Assembly (NCBI GenBank): GCA_023450085.1
Contig: JAEXHI010000025.1
Coordinates: 1 to 64,000, forward strand
Direction of reading: 5' to 3'
DNA from: Bacteroidota bacterium
Lineage (GTDB): Bacteria > Bacteroidota > Bacteroidia > Sphingobacteriales > Sphingobacteriaceae
DNA length: 64,000 nucleotides
The position numbers and the translations under genes were made by a program. Under the pieces are notes generated by a model. It saw nothing but the letters and a program-made list of their open reading frames with translations, was not told where the DNA came from and made no database searches. Of this stretch, positions 17,516-26,156 are shown piece by piece (within the stretch, counting starts at the first letter, position 1; every line of letters begins with the position of its first letter).

Positions 17516-18451
17516 ATGAAAAGATTATTATTGATCATACCGCTGGCGCTTCAATTGGGCTGTGGTTCGGTGAAGGAAGCAAAAACGGTAAACAGTCAGC
17601 TGTTAAAAGATGTAGAAATTTTATCATCTGATGAGTATGAGGGACGTAAATCAGGCACAAAAGGTAGTGAGATGTCGAGAGCCTATCTGACCAAACGCTT
17701 AAAAGAAATAGGAGTAGCACCTCTTCCATCGTTAGGTTCCTACGAACAAAATTTCGAAATCAAAGGTAGAAACAGCGTGACCAAAGGAGTTAATTTAGTT
17801 TCATATATAAAAGGTAAAACCGATGATGTCATTGTGATTTCTGCGCATTATGACCATGTTGGTGTCATCAAAAACGAAGTTTACAATGGTGCCGACGATA
17901 ATGCTTCTGGAGTTGGAGCACTATTAAGCTTCGCTAAATATTTTAAAGAGCACCAGCCTAACAACACTTTGGTATTTGCATTATTTGATGCCGAAGAAAT
18001 GGGCCTTCAAGGGGCAAAAGCTTTTGTAGCTAATCCTCCTGTAGCATTAGAAAAAATAAAACTGAATATCAACATGGACATGATCAGCCATAATGATAAA
18101 GGTGAATTATATGCCGTTGGAACTTTTAAGTACCCTCAGTTAAAGAAATATTTGATCACGACGAATCCTAATATCAAACTATTATTGGGCCACGACGATC
18201 CTAAATTAGGCCATGATGATTGGACTAACCAAAGTGATCAAGGTGCATTTAATGCAAAAAATATTCCTTTCATCTATTTTGGCGTTGAAGACCATGTCGA
18301 CTATCACAAAGCAACAGATGAATTTAAAAACATTAATAAAGAATTTTATGTGAATGCAGTGAGCGTTATCCAAGAGGTAATTATAAATATTGACAAGCAA
18401 AGAGATATTCAAGCTATTTTTAGGGAGAACCTCCAAATGAAAAAGCAATAA
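17516..18451 (+). CDS. M28 family zinc aminopeptidase lipoprotein
   Basis: About 311 residues from the ATG at 17516, chosen because it directly opens a lipoprotein signal (lipobox ALQLGC); 13 further upstream codons would precede the signal. Co-catalytic zinc ligands in family order: SAHYDH, NGADDNASG, FDAEEMGL (catalytic Glu-Glu), NMDMIS and DYHKATDE. Probably an envelope-bound peptidase with an exposed N-terminal-residue specificity that cannot be assigned. Converges on the small gene at 18489 with a shared terminator. Confidence 0.87.
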   Translation: MKRLLLIIPLALQLGCGSVKEAKTVNSQLLKDVEILSSDEYEGRKSGTKGSEMSRAYLTKRLKEIGVAPLPSLGSYEQNFEIKGRNSVTKGVNLVSYIKGKTDDVIVISAHYDHVGVIKNEVYNGADDNASGVGALLSFAKYFKEHQPNNTLVFALFDAEEMGLQGAKAFVANPPVALEKIKLNINMDMISHNDKGELYAVGTFKYPQLKKYLITTNPNIKLLLGHDDPKLGHDDWTNQSDQGAFNAKNIPFIYFGVEDHVDYHKATDEFKNINKEFYVNAVSVIQEVIINIDKQRDIQAIFRENLQMKKQ

Positions 18452-18454
18452 AAC

Positions 18455-18487
18455 AAAAAATCCCAACCTTGAGCGTTGGGATTTTTT
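18455..18487. terminator. Bidirectional terminator
   Basis: AAAAAATCCCAAC/GTTGGGATTTTTT stem with a seven-base loop, between the converging M28 peptidase and the small gene at 18489. Confidence 0.88.
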
Positions 18488-18488
18488 G

Positions 18489-18755
18489 TTAGAAATCTAT
18501 ATCAACTATTGACTTGATTGGCACATGGACGTTGTTTTTCAATTGTAGATATTTCTCGGTAACCGACCATACGGTTGTACTTACCTTTTTAACACCATGC
18601 TTGGTATTAAAAGCAATGTCTGCTTTGGACTTAAATTCGTTTCCTAACCTCTGCACTGAGGAAAGCTTAGACAACAACTCTTCAGACAACTGTACATCTG
18701 CAGGCAAAAATTCGGTTACGTCGATCTCTTCCTTTTCTATTAATTCCCCTATCAT
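18489..18755 (-). CDS. Small hypothetical cytoplasmic protein
   Basis: 88 residues from the ATG at 18755 (MIGELIEKEEIDVTEFLP); the frame is open for 21 more codons upstream with a start at 18818 but that extension looks unlike coding sequence. The protein is charged and soluble, with a helical middle (SEELLSKLSSVQRLGNEF) and a beta end (VHVPIKSIVDIDF). I do not recognise the family. It has a proper downstream terminator, which supports it as a real gene. Confidence 0.6.
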   Translation of the reverse strand: MIGELIEKEEIDVTEFLPADVQLSEELLSKLSSVQRLGNEFKSKADIAFNTKHGVKKVSTTVWSVTEKYLQLKNNVHVPIKSIVDIDF

Positions 18756-18858
18756 AAGTATTTCAATTTTATGTGTAAACAAGCTTAACGATTTTTTATA
18801 AGAAAGACAATTTTGCATCTTAATTTTTAAGCAATATTTTGTAAAAATTTTGAATACA

Positions 18859-18885
18859 AAAAAAAGGCCGCTATTGCGGCCTTTT
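18859..18885 (-). terminator. Terminator of the S41 protease gene
   Basis: AAGGCCGC/GCGGCCTT stem with TATT loop; on the minus strand followed by seven T, 20 bp after the protease stop. Confidence 0.87.
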
Positions 18886-18906
18886 CAATATTTTAACAGT
18901 TTTTCA

Positions 18907-20472
18907 CTAATTTTTAAGCTTAACACGATTCTCAATCATACCTTTAAACTCTTTGTTAGTAAAATCAGTATTGATCAAATCTGAAGATGATACTGCATTG
19001 TTTGTATTTACCTTTACCGACATTACCGAACGCTCATTGCTAGTCACTACAGCACCTGGCGCTAATAATTGTATCGCATTTTTCAAATAGTTATCTCTAG
19101 CATCTCCAAAATCATACATTACTGTTCCAGATGGCACTTCAGCAATGTCAACATCCGGAGTCATCCCCGAATAGTACCCACCCTGTCCCGCTGAATTTTT
19201 GGTTTCAAACAAAGAAAAATAAACATCATATTTATTTTCAAGGGTTACTGGGAAAAATCCAATAGGCTTGCCATAACTAGTTCTACCTACCAATTTAACC
19301 GTCATGTGTGGTTTTAAGCTATTAATTACCAATTCACTGGCAGAAGCTGTATTTGACGAGATGATAAAAACAATATTGGTTATATTTCCCAAAGAACCTT
19401 TCTTAGCAAAATTAGTAGTATTATCGGCTACCGTATAACTCACATTAGCGTAGGTTAACATCGTACCGTTGGTACTGTATCTTATTTTACCATTAGCATC
19501 CAAAAGCGGCTGATTAGACAAAATTTTAGCATTCCCAGCTTGCATCGTAGCATTATAATACTCACTAAACATTGTTCCAGAAGTACCAGTAGGTGCAATT
19601 AAATTGATCAGATTTTCAGCTGTACTTACATAGCCTCCACCATTATATCTCAAATCGATGATTAAATCTGTAACACCACTGCTTACAAAGCCTGCAAATG
19701 CATTTTCTAAAACCGTATTGGAGTTTGCAGCATTTGAAAATCTAGCATAAGCTAAATATCCAATTCTTTTAGACCCCGCATTAATCACCTTAGTTTTATA
19801 AATAGGATTACTACTGAAAACCCCTTTGGTAACTGTTAAATTATAAGGCGTAGTGCCATCACTTTTTAAGCCTTCTAAAATAATGCTGCTACTACCTAAT
19901 GCAGTGTTTAAGGAAGCTAATTCACCACTGTAATTAGTTCCGTAGCTTACACCATTGATTTTTTTTACTACATCACCCCTTACAAAACCAAGTTTTTCAG
20001 CTGGAGAATTTTGATAAACAGCCGTTACATAAATCACATAATTAGTTTCACTTCCATACAAACCAAATCTGATTCCCAAATCATTACCATTTCCTTCCAA
20101 ATCAACCGAAGAAACAGGATTGATCATCGCTGTTGGATTTTTATTCGTTTTATCAAATATGTATGAAAATTTTGGGCTTGTAGCACCTGTAGTCCACTCA
20201 TAAGGAACTGAATATTTAGCTACGTTTAACAAGGCCATATTGTAGTTCGCCAAGTCTGTAGAACCTGACGTATATTGCCTAGGGTTAAAAACGGCGTAGG
20301 TTGGCAATTTATCATTCCAATAGTAAATATCTTTAGCATACAAAAAAATGGAATCTAGTGTTAATTGCTGTCTGGTACCAGTTGGCTCAGGGGTGGTATT
20401 CTTGCTTTTTTTGCAAGCCGTAGCCAACAACATTGACGCCATGGTTAGCATCAAAAAATATCTTTTATTCAT
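18907..20472 (-). CDS. S41 family C-terminal processing protease, lipoprotein
   Basis: A 521-residue envelope protease. Lipobox LLATAC starts the mature part; residues about 130-230 contain a PDZ domain (AEKLGFVRGDVVKKINGVSYG); the tail-specific protease domain follows with DLRYNGGGYV, the nucleophile Ser in NTASASELV and the general-base Lys in SYGKPIG. Homologues in Bacteroidetes degrade periplasmic proteins of unknown identity. The two genes upstream on the same strand start only 41 bp away, so it may be the third gene of their transcription unit. Confidence 0.87.
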   Translation of the reverse strand: MNKRYFLMLTMASMLLATACKKSKNTTPEPTGTRQQLTLDSIFLYAKDIYYWNDKLPTYAVFNPRQYTSGSTDLANYNMALLNVAKYSVPYEWTTGATSPKFSYIFDKTNKNPTAMINPVSSVDLEGNGNDLGIRFGLYGSETNYVIYVTAVYQNSPAEKLGFVRGDVVKKINGVSYGTNYSGELASLNTALGSSSIILEGLKSDGTTPYNLTVTKGVFSSNPIYKTKVINAGSKRIGYLAYARFSNAANSNTVLENAFAGFVSSGVTDLIIDLRYNGGGYVSTAENLINLIAPTGTSGTMFSEYYNATMQAGNAKILSNQPLLDANGKIRYSTNGTMLTYANVSYTVADNTTNFAKKGSLGNITNIVFIISSNTASASELVINSLKPHMTVKLVGRTSYGKPIGFFPVTLENKYDVYFSLFETKNSAGQGGYYSGMTPDVDIAEVPSGTVMYDFGDARDNYLKNAIQLLAPGAVVTSNERSVMSVKVNTNNAVSSSDLINTDFTNKEFKGMIENRVKLKN

Positions 20473-20513
20473 GTTTAATAATTAATAAGCACCACTAATT
20501 AACGAATTATTTT

Positions 20514-21119
20514 TTACAATATTTTTGTTACAGAAAAACTTTCTAGACTAGAATCTACGAAATTATTTTCGAATTGGTTTTTGGAAACAAACAGAATAAC
20601 CTCCTCTTTTACAACACCTTGTTCATTCAATAAGCTTGTAATGGTATTTGCTACAGAATTATCGTACTCCATTGTAAAGTAAACTTTCAAGTAATCTTGC
20701 AACCCGTTCCATTCTATCTGCTTGATCTTATTAATGGCCTCGGCAGGATTTCCATCTACCAATATGAAAATACCTATCCTATCTGTCACTGCCTCTTGCA
20801 AAAGTTCCAATACACCTTTAAAAAGCAATAGTTTTAAAGGCAATCGAGCTGTTTCAAAAAGCAGGTTAAAGTTGTGCTCGTACTTATCTGGGATATTAAA
20901 CTTTTGGGCAGTTTTTGCAAAGAGATCTTGTTCTCCATTTTCAACATATTCCTTGCTCATAAAATCAACAATGGCTTTTGCATCTATTTGCTCAGAATAC
21001 GCCATAAATTCCGAGAACAGATAATAGACCTGTAGCAAATAATCCTTTTTAGGATACAAAGCATCATCAAGGGTAATGATCAGCGCTTTTTTATGAGTTA
21101 GATATTTTTCGAAAGACAT
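20514..21119 (-). CDS. Degenerate HAD-like protein lacking catalytic aspartates
   Basis: 201 residues. The N-terminus ALIITLDDALYPKKDYLLQ aligns by eye with the HAD hydrolase start DLDDTLYPEKDY, but the nucleophile Asp is Thr and the following catalytic Thr is Ala. The motif II region reads IFILVDGN (no Thr/Ser at the usual place) and the motif IV region reads VILFVSKNQ, without the Asp pair. A helical cap (residues 25-100) is retained. It is therefore probably a non-catalytic HAD fold. It lies 31 bp downstream of the pre-ATP-grasp gene on the same strand, which suggests a functional pair. Family assignment is inference from motif remnants. Confidence 0.6.
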   Translation of the reverse strand: MSFEKYLTHKKALIITLDDALYPKKDYLLQVYYLFSEFMAYSEQIDAKAIVDFMSKEYVENGEQDLFAKTAQKFNIPDKYEHNFNLLFETARLPLKLLLFKGVLELLQEAVTDRIGIFILVDGNPAEAINKIKQIEWNGLQDYLKVYFTMEYDNSVANTITSLLNEQGVVKEEVILFVSKNQFENNFVDSSLESFSVTKIL

Positions 21120-21150
21120 GCTAAGAAGTTAAAAGTGAAAAATTAAAAAG

Positions 21151-21645
21151 CTATTGAGGGTCGGCAATTGAAACTAAAGCAAAACCGCTTGTTTCAGTAT
21201 CAAAATAATAAGCACCATTTAGGTTGGCAGATAATGCTTTAGAAAGCGCTTCATCATCCAACAACGATGCATTAATGGTCATTCCATTATCAAACACACC
21301 CCATTGCTTTGTCAACTTCCCATCTAGAAACTCATCCAACTGATCAGGTGCTGGCAACAAAACCTTTAATCCAAATTCTTCGAACAAAAGTAAAGATTTC
21401 GAAACGGCCTTAATCTCCGCTGTGTACAAAGGGAGCAGTACATCAATACCGTAGTCCAAGCATTTGGTGAGCAGGTTATGCGCTAAAACTTCGCCGTTCC
21501 ACGGCCCCAAGCTCACAAATTCATAAGCATTAACTTTTATGGAAGGCGCATCACCATAATCACCTAAAATAATGACTGCCTGATCAAAAGCTTTCGTCAA
21601 CTTTAACGAGGTAGCAGTTTTACCTCCAGTAATTAGAATCTTCAA
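21151..21645 (-). CDS. Stand-alone pre-ATP-grasp-like domain protein
   Basis: 164 residues. It begins MKILITGGKTATSLKLTKAF and continues YGIDVLLPLYTAEIKAVS and FEEFGLKVLLPAPDQLDEFLDGK, the pattern of the N-terminal pre-ATP-grasp domain of carbamoyl-phosphate-synthase-like and PylC-like ligases. The ATP-grasp domain that should follow (about 200 residues) is missing; only about 60 residues remain and the frame closes cleanly. In full-length systems such ligases often sit beside a HAD protein, and here the neighbour is a degenerate HAD. Function unknown; a structural or regulatory role is inference. Confidence 0.55.
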   Translation of the reverse strand: MKILITGGKTATSLKLTKAFDQAVIILGDYGDAPSIKVNAYEFVSLGPWNGEVLAHNLLTKCLDYGIDVLLPLYTAEIKAVSKSLLLFEEFGLKVLLPAPDQLDEFLDGKLTKQWGVFDNGMTINASLLDDEALSKALSANLNGAYYFDTETSGFALVSIADPQ

Positions 21646-21738
21646 TTTTGAATGAATTAATTTTGAGTATGTGAATAGATTACCCGTATTGCGTCTATAT
21701 TTTCAAGAGTTCATGGGGTAAAAAATCAATTTCGACCA

Positions 21739-22389
21739 TTAAACAATTAAACCATCTTTCATGGTTACTACCCTATCGCTAATTTGCGCCAGTTCAGTAT
21801 TGTGAGTAACAATTACAAAAGTTTGTTTAAAATTATCTCGCAAACTGATAAAAAGCTTATGTAGGGCATCAGCATTAGCCGAATCTAAGTTTCCAGAAGG
21901 TTCATCTGCCAATACAATAGAGGGTTGGTTAATTAAGGCCCTTGCTACTGAAATCCGTTGTTGTTCACCACCAGAAAGTTCATTGGGTTTGTGATATGCC
22001 CTTTCTTTAAGATCAAACAAATCCAGTAGTTCCAATGCTCGTTTCTCCGCTTCCTTCTTACTCTTTTTTGCAATAAATGCTGGAATACAGATATTCTCCA
22101 AAGCATTAAACTCGGGCAGCAAATGATGAAATTGAAATACAAAGCCAATATTAAGGTTTCTAAAAACACTCAACATTTCACCTGATAACTTGCTGATGGC
22201 AGTTCCTTTCAAATTCACCTCGCCCTCATCAGGTTGATCAAGTGTACCCAGAATATGTAAGAGCGTACTTTTTCCAGCACCAGAGGCACCAATGATACTT
22301 ACAATTTCACCTTGTTCTACCTCAAAGTCTACCCCTTTAAGTATTTGGAGGTTTCCGTAAGCTTTTTTTATTCCTTTGGCTTGTAACAT
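21739..22389 (-). CDS. lolD: ABC transporter ATPase, LolD-type
   Basis: ATPase of 216 residues of the lipoprotein-release/MacB branch. Walker A is GASGAGKST, the Q-loop is FVFQFHHLLPEF, the signature is LSGGEQQR and Walker B is VLADEPSGNLD with the D-loop and switch His in VTHN. The motif HHLLPEFNALEN is typical for LolD. The membrane partner LolC/E-like gene is not adjacent. The start codon lies four bases after a -7 element, implying a leaderless transcript. Confidence 0.85.
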   Translation of the reverse strand: MLQAKGIKKAYGNLQILKGVDFEVEQGEIVSIIGASGAGKSTLLHILGTLDQPDEGEVNLKGTAISKLSGEMLSVFRNLNIGFVFQFHHLLPEFNALENICIPAFIAKKSKKEAEKRALELLDLFDLKERAYHKPNELSGGEQQRISVARALINQPSIVLADEPSGNLDSANADALHKLFISLRDNFKQTFVIVTHNTELAQISDRVVTMKDGLIV

Positions 22390-22393
22390 AGCG

Positions 22394-22401
22394 CAAATGT
22401 A
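22394..22401 (-). promoter_or_regulatory. -7 element of lolD
   Basis: Minus strand TACATTTG matches TAnnTTTG and ends four bases before the lolD ATG (22389). Confidence 0.6.
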
Positions 22402-22576
22402 CTGAATTACCCTAAAAGCATGAAGTGCAAATAAATAAGCTCAAATGTTCATTTGAAGAAAATAGTGCGTTCAACTCATAAGATTTTGTTCCACTTAAAT
22501 ATTCAGAACATCTTGAATAGTCACAATTTAACTCGAAACTTTCAACAAAAATTTGCAAATCAAAAATCCATTATTA

Positions 22577-22599
22577 ACTTTGAAACACAAAGCACTTTA
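22577..22599. promoter_or_regulatory. Dyad operator, copy 1 (overlaps promoter)
   Basis: CTTTG-AAACA-CAAAG followed by CACTTTA: half sites at 22578-22582 and 22588-22592. The left half site is the TTTG of the -7 element TAACTTTG (22575-22582) in front of the gene at 22602. Two further copies with identical geometry lie at 23626 and 24006. Probably bound by the winged-helix regulator at 23313. Confidence 0.65.
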
Positions 22600-22601
22600 A
22601 A

Positions 22602-23234
22602 ATGAACCAAAAAGAACAATTAGATACGCTGAATGATATTAGAAATATCATGAACCGTTCTTCGAAGTTTATCTCATTAAGCGGATTATCTGGTATTTTT
22701 GCGGGAATAACCGCACTTGTGGGAGCTTATTTCGCCCGACAAGCTTTAAAAGGATATCTTGCAGGCGACTATGGCTACGGAATGGATGCCGAATCAAATA
22801 TTGAGATTGAACTGCTGAAAATTGGGATTCTGGTGCTTATCATAGCGGTTTTGGGAGGAGTTTTTTTCACTTACCGCCAAGGCAAAAAGAAAAATCTTTC
22901 GTTATGGGACAATACCAGTAAAAATCTGCTCATTAATTTATTCATCCCTTTATTTACGGGAGGACTCTTTGTAATAGCACTTTTGATTAACCATAGTAAC
23001 GCTGTTGGTTTAATTGCGCCCAGCACTTTGGTTTTTTATGGCTTAGCGCTTATCAACGCAAGTAAGTTTACCTATTCAGACATTCGTTTTTTAGGCATTT
23101 GTGAAATTATTTTGGGCATTATTGCCATGTTCAATATCGGATTAGGTTTGTATTTTTGGGCCGCTGGTTTTGGCGTACTACATATTTTGTACGGCAGCAT
23201 CATGTATTTCAAATATGAGAAAGGTGAAAAGTAA
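22602..23234 (+). CDS. Hypothetical membrane protein with about six TM segments
   Basis: 210 residues. A short cytosolic start (MNQKEQLDTLNDIRNIMNRS) is followed by hydrophobic segments at about 20-45, 68-92, 105-130, 135-155, 160-180 and 185-205. No enzymatic motif. Homologues of this length next to a small winged-helix regulator are common in Bacteroidetes. It is the first gene of the locus sharing the CTTTG-N5-CAAAG dyad, and the 78-bp gap to the regulator gene suggests co-transcription. Confidence 0.7.
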   Translation: MNQKEQLDTLNDIRNIMNRSSKFISLSGLSGIFAGITALVGAYFARQALKGYLAGDYGYGMDAESNIEIELLKIGILVLIIAVLGGVFFTYRQGKKKNLSLWDNTSKNLLINLFIPLFTGGLFVIALLINHSNAVGLIAPSTLVFYGLALINASKFTYSDIRFLGICEIILGIIAMFNIGLGLYFWAAGFGVLHILYGSIMYFKYEKGEK

Positions 23235-23312
23235 AAAGTTTTAGGTGATAATGTTTGGAGCAACAGCATTTCCAAACAACCAAAAACCAAACAACTAAAA
23301 AACCGTAATAAA

Positions 23313-23609
23313 ATGAAAAACCCGATAGGCGCACTGAATAAGATTTTTGACAGCAGGATAAGGCTAGGCGTAATGTCGGTGCTTATTGTAAATGATAGCG
23401 TGAGTTTTAATGATCTTAAACAATTGTTGGAACTTACTGATGGTAATTTGGCATCTCATTTAAATACATTGGAGCAAGCAGAATTTATTAAAATGCACAA
23501 AGCCTTCATTGGTCGAAAAACAAACACCACCTATACCCTAACCGATTTAGGAAAACAAACCTTTAAAGCGCATTTAGATGCTTTAGAGAAAATGATCAAG
23601 GGAATTTAA
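23313..23609 (+). CDS. Winged-helix transcriptional regulator (HTH_34-like)
   Basis: 98 residues forming one winged helix-turn-helix domain: RIRLGVMSVLIVNDSVSF, recognition region LTDGNLASHLNTLEQAEF and wing GRKTNTTYTLTDLGKQ. The TDGNLxxHLxxLE signature is that of the PF13601 (HTH_34) type. No effector domain is visible. In a cluster with membrane proteins whose upstream regions carry three identical dyads, it is the obvious candidate for the local regulator; that link is inference. Confidence 0.85.
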   Translation: MKNPIGALNKIFDSRIRLGVMSVLIVNDSVSFNDLKQLLELTDGNLASHLNTLEQAEFIKMHKAFIGRKTNTTYTLTDLGKQTFKAHLDALEKMIKGI

Positions 23610-23625
23610 TTTTTTTTAAACTTAT

Positions 23626-23648
23626 ACTTTGAAAAACAAAGTACTTTA
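23626..23648. promoter_or_regulatory. Dyad operator, copy 2
   Basis: CTTTG-AAAAA-CAAAG followed by TACTTTA, half sites at 23627-23631 and 23637-23641. It shares the preceding TTTTTTAAACTTA with copy 3, and lies 18 bp before the gene at 23666. Confidence 0.65.
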
Positions 23649-23665
23649 CAACAAACAATAAAATC

Positions 23666-23977
23666 ATGAAAACAGAAACAACATTAAAAACCACCACCAA
23701 ACAAAGGTTAATGATCACCTTTGGCAGCGTAGCATTGATTTTGTCCATTCCATTAGTAGCTATGCAATTTACCAATCAGGTTGATTGGAAATTATTTGAT
23801 TTTGTAGTGATGGGCATCCTCCTAAGCATTACTGGACTTGCTATTGAATTGGTTACACGCAAGGTAACATCCATTAATTGGAGAGTAATCATTACGCTGG
23901 CTATCCTTTTAGCACTTTTCTTAATATGGGCTGAATTAGCAGTGGGCATCTTCGGGACAGGCTTTGCTGGGAGCTAA
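23666..23977 (+). CDS. Small three-TM membrane protein
   Basis: 103 residues with three hydrophobic segments (about 15-35, 47-68, 77-97) and a basic N-terminus rich in Thr and Lys. No recognised domain. It lies directly behind operator copy 2 and is probably part of the same regulon. Confidence 0.65.
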   Translation: MKTETTLKTTTKQRLMITFGSVALILSIPLVAMQFTNQVDWKLFDFVVMGILLSITGLAIELVTRKVTSINWRVIITLAILLALFLIWAELAVGIFGTGFAGS

Positions 23978-24005
23978 TCTGTAGCAAGCATTTTTTTAAA
24001 CTTAA

Positions 24006-24028
24006 ACTTTGAAATACAAAGCACTTTA
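24006..24028. promoter_or_regulatory. Dyad operator, copy 3
   Basis: CTTTG-AAATA-CAAAG followed by CACTTTA, half sites at 24007-24011 and 24017-24021, four bases before the ATG of the gene at 24032. Upstream TTTTTTAAACTTA is shared with copy 2. Confidence 0.65.
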
Positions 24029-24031
24029 AAA

Positions 24032-24358
24032 ATGAAAAATTTCAATGATGAATTGACAATTATCACTACGGCGAAACAATGTGCCAGAATATCATTGTTA
24101 ACTGGTACCAGCATTTTCTTACTATTTGCCGTGAGCGGCATTGGCCAAGTCATGATTTTGGGTGCTTTCTTTATTCCGCTGGCTGTTTTTGTCAACTCAC
24201 TGATTCTATTCATCTTATTACTTCATCTCATTAACCATAGTGCTGCTTGGAGAAAAATCCTTCTGGCAGCACTCATTATGATTAGCAACGTCCCTGTAGC
24301 CATATTATTTGCTTGGCTATCTATCCAGATCTCTGAATTAAACCATATAAAATTATGA
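24032..24358 (+). CDS. Small membrane protein, paralogue of the one at 26157
   Basis: 108 residues, three to four hydrophobic segments (GTSIFLLFAVSGIG, LAVFVNSLILFILLLHLI, NVPVAILFAWLSIQI). Layout and several positions (GTxxFL near the start, NxPV near the end) match the protein at 26157. Its stop overlaps the start of the DUF4173-like gene by four bases, so the two are translationally coupled. Function unknown. Confidence 0.65.
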   Translation: MKNFNDELTIITTAKQCARISLLTGTSIFLLFAVSGIGQVMILGAFFIPLAVFVNSLILFILLLHLINHSAAWRKILLAALIMISNVPVAILFAWLSIQISELNHIKL

Positions 24359-26022
24359 AACAACAAATTGATTATCGGCTGATCATCATTGCTATTGGCG
24401 GATTGGTTTTCAATCTTCTATTTTGGAACGAAACCATCGGTTGCAATTTCGCCATATTCTCTGCACTAGTGATGATTGCCACCTTCACCGATCGCGATAT
24501 CCCCTATCATAACAATCAATTAATTACTACCATAGGACATTTGGCCATTGCTCTTTATCTGATCTATAACAATTCAGTTTTGGCCATTATCACTTGGTTC
24601 ATCACCATGCTTATTTATTTAGGGAATGTCCATTTCGAACTGTTAAAATCTACTGGCACTTCGCTACTACTAGGCATACTGCAAGCGATAAGTGGGCCTT
24701 ATGGCATCATTAAAAAGCTGCAACAGACCAAGTTGGGAAAAGTAAATATAAAACCGCTGTTAAGACCTGCAAAATATATTTTATTGCCTTTGGTAATGGT
24801 CTCTATTTTCTTTTTTCTATACAGCATAGCCAATCCCATTTTTGCAAAATACACCAACACTATTGCCAACAGCATCAGGGATTTCTTTTTGAATATATTC
24901 AGTTTCTTTTTTGTAGACATCAGTATTGAAAAGTTTCTTTTCATCCTGTTTGGATGTGTCGTTACCGCTGGCATTATTATAGGGATCAGAAGTAAGACCC
25001 TAACCGAAATAGAACTTGACAGCGAAGATCAGCTAAAACGTAAACGTAGAGATTTTAAAAAACCTTCTTTTGGCTACGAATTCCGCATTTTATTGGCTGG
25101 TAATTTGATCAAACGCAAAATGGCCCTGAAAACGGAAAACATCATTGGAGTGATTTCCTTTGGGGCTTTGAACATGCTATTGTTTTTACTAAACAGCATA
25201 GATATAGTTACCCTATGGCTTAATAAAACCATTGAAATCAACAAAAACTTTTCGGCAGAGCTACATGATGGTACCTACACCTTAATTTTTAGTATCGTGA
25301 TGGCCATGCTCATCATTATTTTCTTCTTTAGCGGAAACCTTAATTTCTACCGAAAAAACAAGTGGATCAAACTGCTCGCCTACATCTGGATGGCACAAAA
25401 CGTTTTTTTAGTGGCATCGGTTTTTCATCGAGACTACGATTATATTTTTAACCATGGCCTCACTTACAAACGCATTGGTGTATTGGTTTTTGCTACGCTT
25501 AGCTTAATCGGACTCATTACCGTATACATTAAGGTAGCCAAACATAAAACTACCTTTTACCTCTATCGTGTGAACTCAAAAATATGGTATGTGCTTTTAA
25601 TCCTATTAAGTCTTGTGAATTGGGATGTACTCATTGTAAGCTACAACCTCAGCCAATCCGACAAAATTGGAATAGATACTCAACACCTAATGAGCTTTTC
25701 AGATAAGACCCTACCCCTACTTCAGAAAAACCGCGATAAATTAATCAAATATGCTACCCCCGAAAGCCATTACGAACCCATAAGCACCGATGTGATTTCT
25801 GTAGTTCCAGACACCGCTGCCACAACGGACGGTGTAGCAAAAGTTAATCCATTAAGTGATACCGAACGCAAAGCACTGGAAACCAAAACTGCCCAAGACA
25901 ATTTCAACCGTCATCTTGACAACAGAATCAACTGGTTTTTAAAAAGACAAGATATTGGCTCATGGTTATCTTTTAGCTATTTGGAATGGGAAACAGCAAA
26001 AGCATTAACATATAAAAAGTAA
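24355..26022 (+). CDS. DUF4153/DUF4173-type multi-pass membrane protein
   Basis: 555 residues with about ten or more hydrophobic segments in the first 420 residues (VMVSIFFFLYSIANPIF, MAMLIIIFFFSGNLNFYRK and others), a central charged loop (ELDSEDQLKRKRRDFKK) and a soluble tail rich in charged residues ending WLSFSYLEWETAKAL. The segments NLNFYRKNKWIKLLAYIW and HRDYDYIFNHGLTYKRIGV fit the DUF4173 family, whose role is unknown. It is the large member of a small-membrane-protein operon. Confidence 0.75.
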   Translation: MKQQIDYRLIIIAIGGLVFNLLFWNETIGCNFAIFSALVMIATFTDRDIPYHNNQLITTIGHLAIALYLIYNNSVLAIITWFITMLIYLGNVHFELLKSTGTSLLLGILQAISGPYGIIKKLQQTKLGKVNIKPLLRPAKYILLPLVMVSIFFFLYSIANPIFAKYTNTIANSIRDFFLNIFSFFFVDISIEKFLFILFGCVVTAGIIIGIRSKTLTEIELDSEDQLKRKRRDFKKPSFGYEFRILLAGNLIKRKMALKTENIIGVISFGALNMLLFLLNSIDIVTLWLNKTIEINKNFSAELHDGTYTLIFSIVMAMLIIIFFFSGNLNFYRKNKWIKLLAYIWMAQNVFLVASVFHRDYDYIFNHGLTYKRIGVLVFATLSLIGLITVYIKVAKHKTTFYLYRVNSKIWYVLLILLSLVNWDVLIVSYNLSQSDKIGIDTQHLMSFSDKTLPLLQKNRDKLIKYATPESHYEPISTDVISVVPDTAATTDGVAKVNPLSDTERKALETKTAQDNFNRHLDNRINWFLKRQDIGSWLSFSYLEWETAKALTYKK

Positions 26023-26123
26023 TGAAAAGCTTTTTTAAATACGTGCTGCTTTATTTGGCATTTCATGCAGCCATATTAATAATCAACTTCTTAATTACCA
26101 TCATTTCTCTAGCTACTTATTGA
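26022..26123 (+). CDS. 33-residue single-pass membrane peptide
   Basis: An ATG overlapping the TAA of the preceding gene (TAATG) opens 33 codons: MKSFFKYVLLYL, then a hydrophobic helix, ending IISLATY. Basic N-terminus and one TM segment are typical for small membrane proteins. The stop-start overlap and the fit between the two flanking membrane genes support it, though no independent evidence of expression is available. Confidence 0.5.
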   Translation: MKSFFKYVLLYLAFHAAILIINFLITIISLATY

Positions 26124-26156
26124 GACTAGAGAAATGGAATTTTATCTAAATATAAC

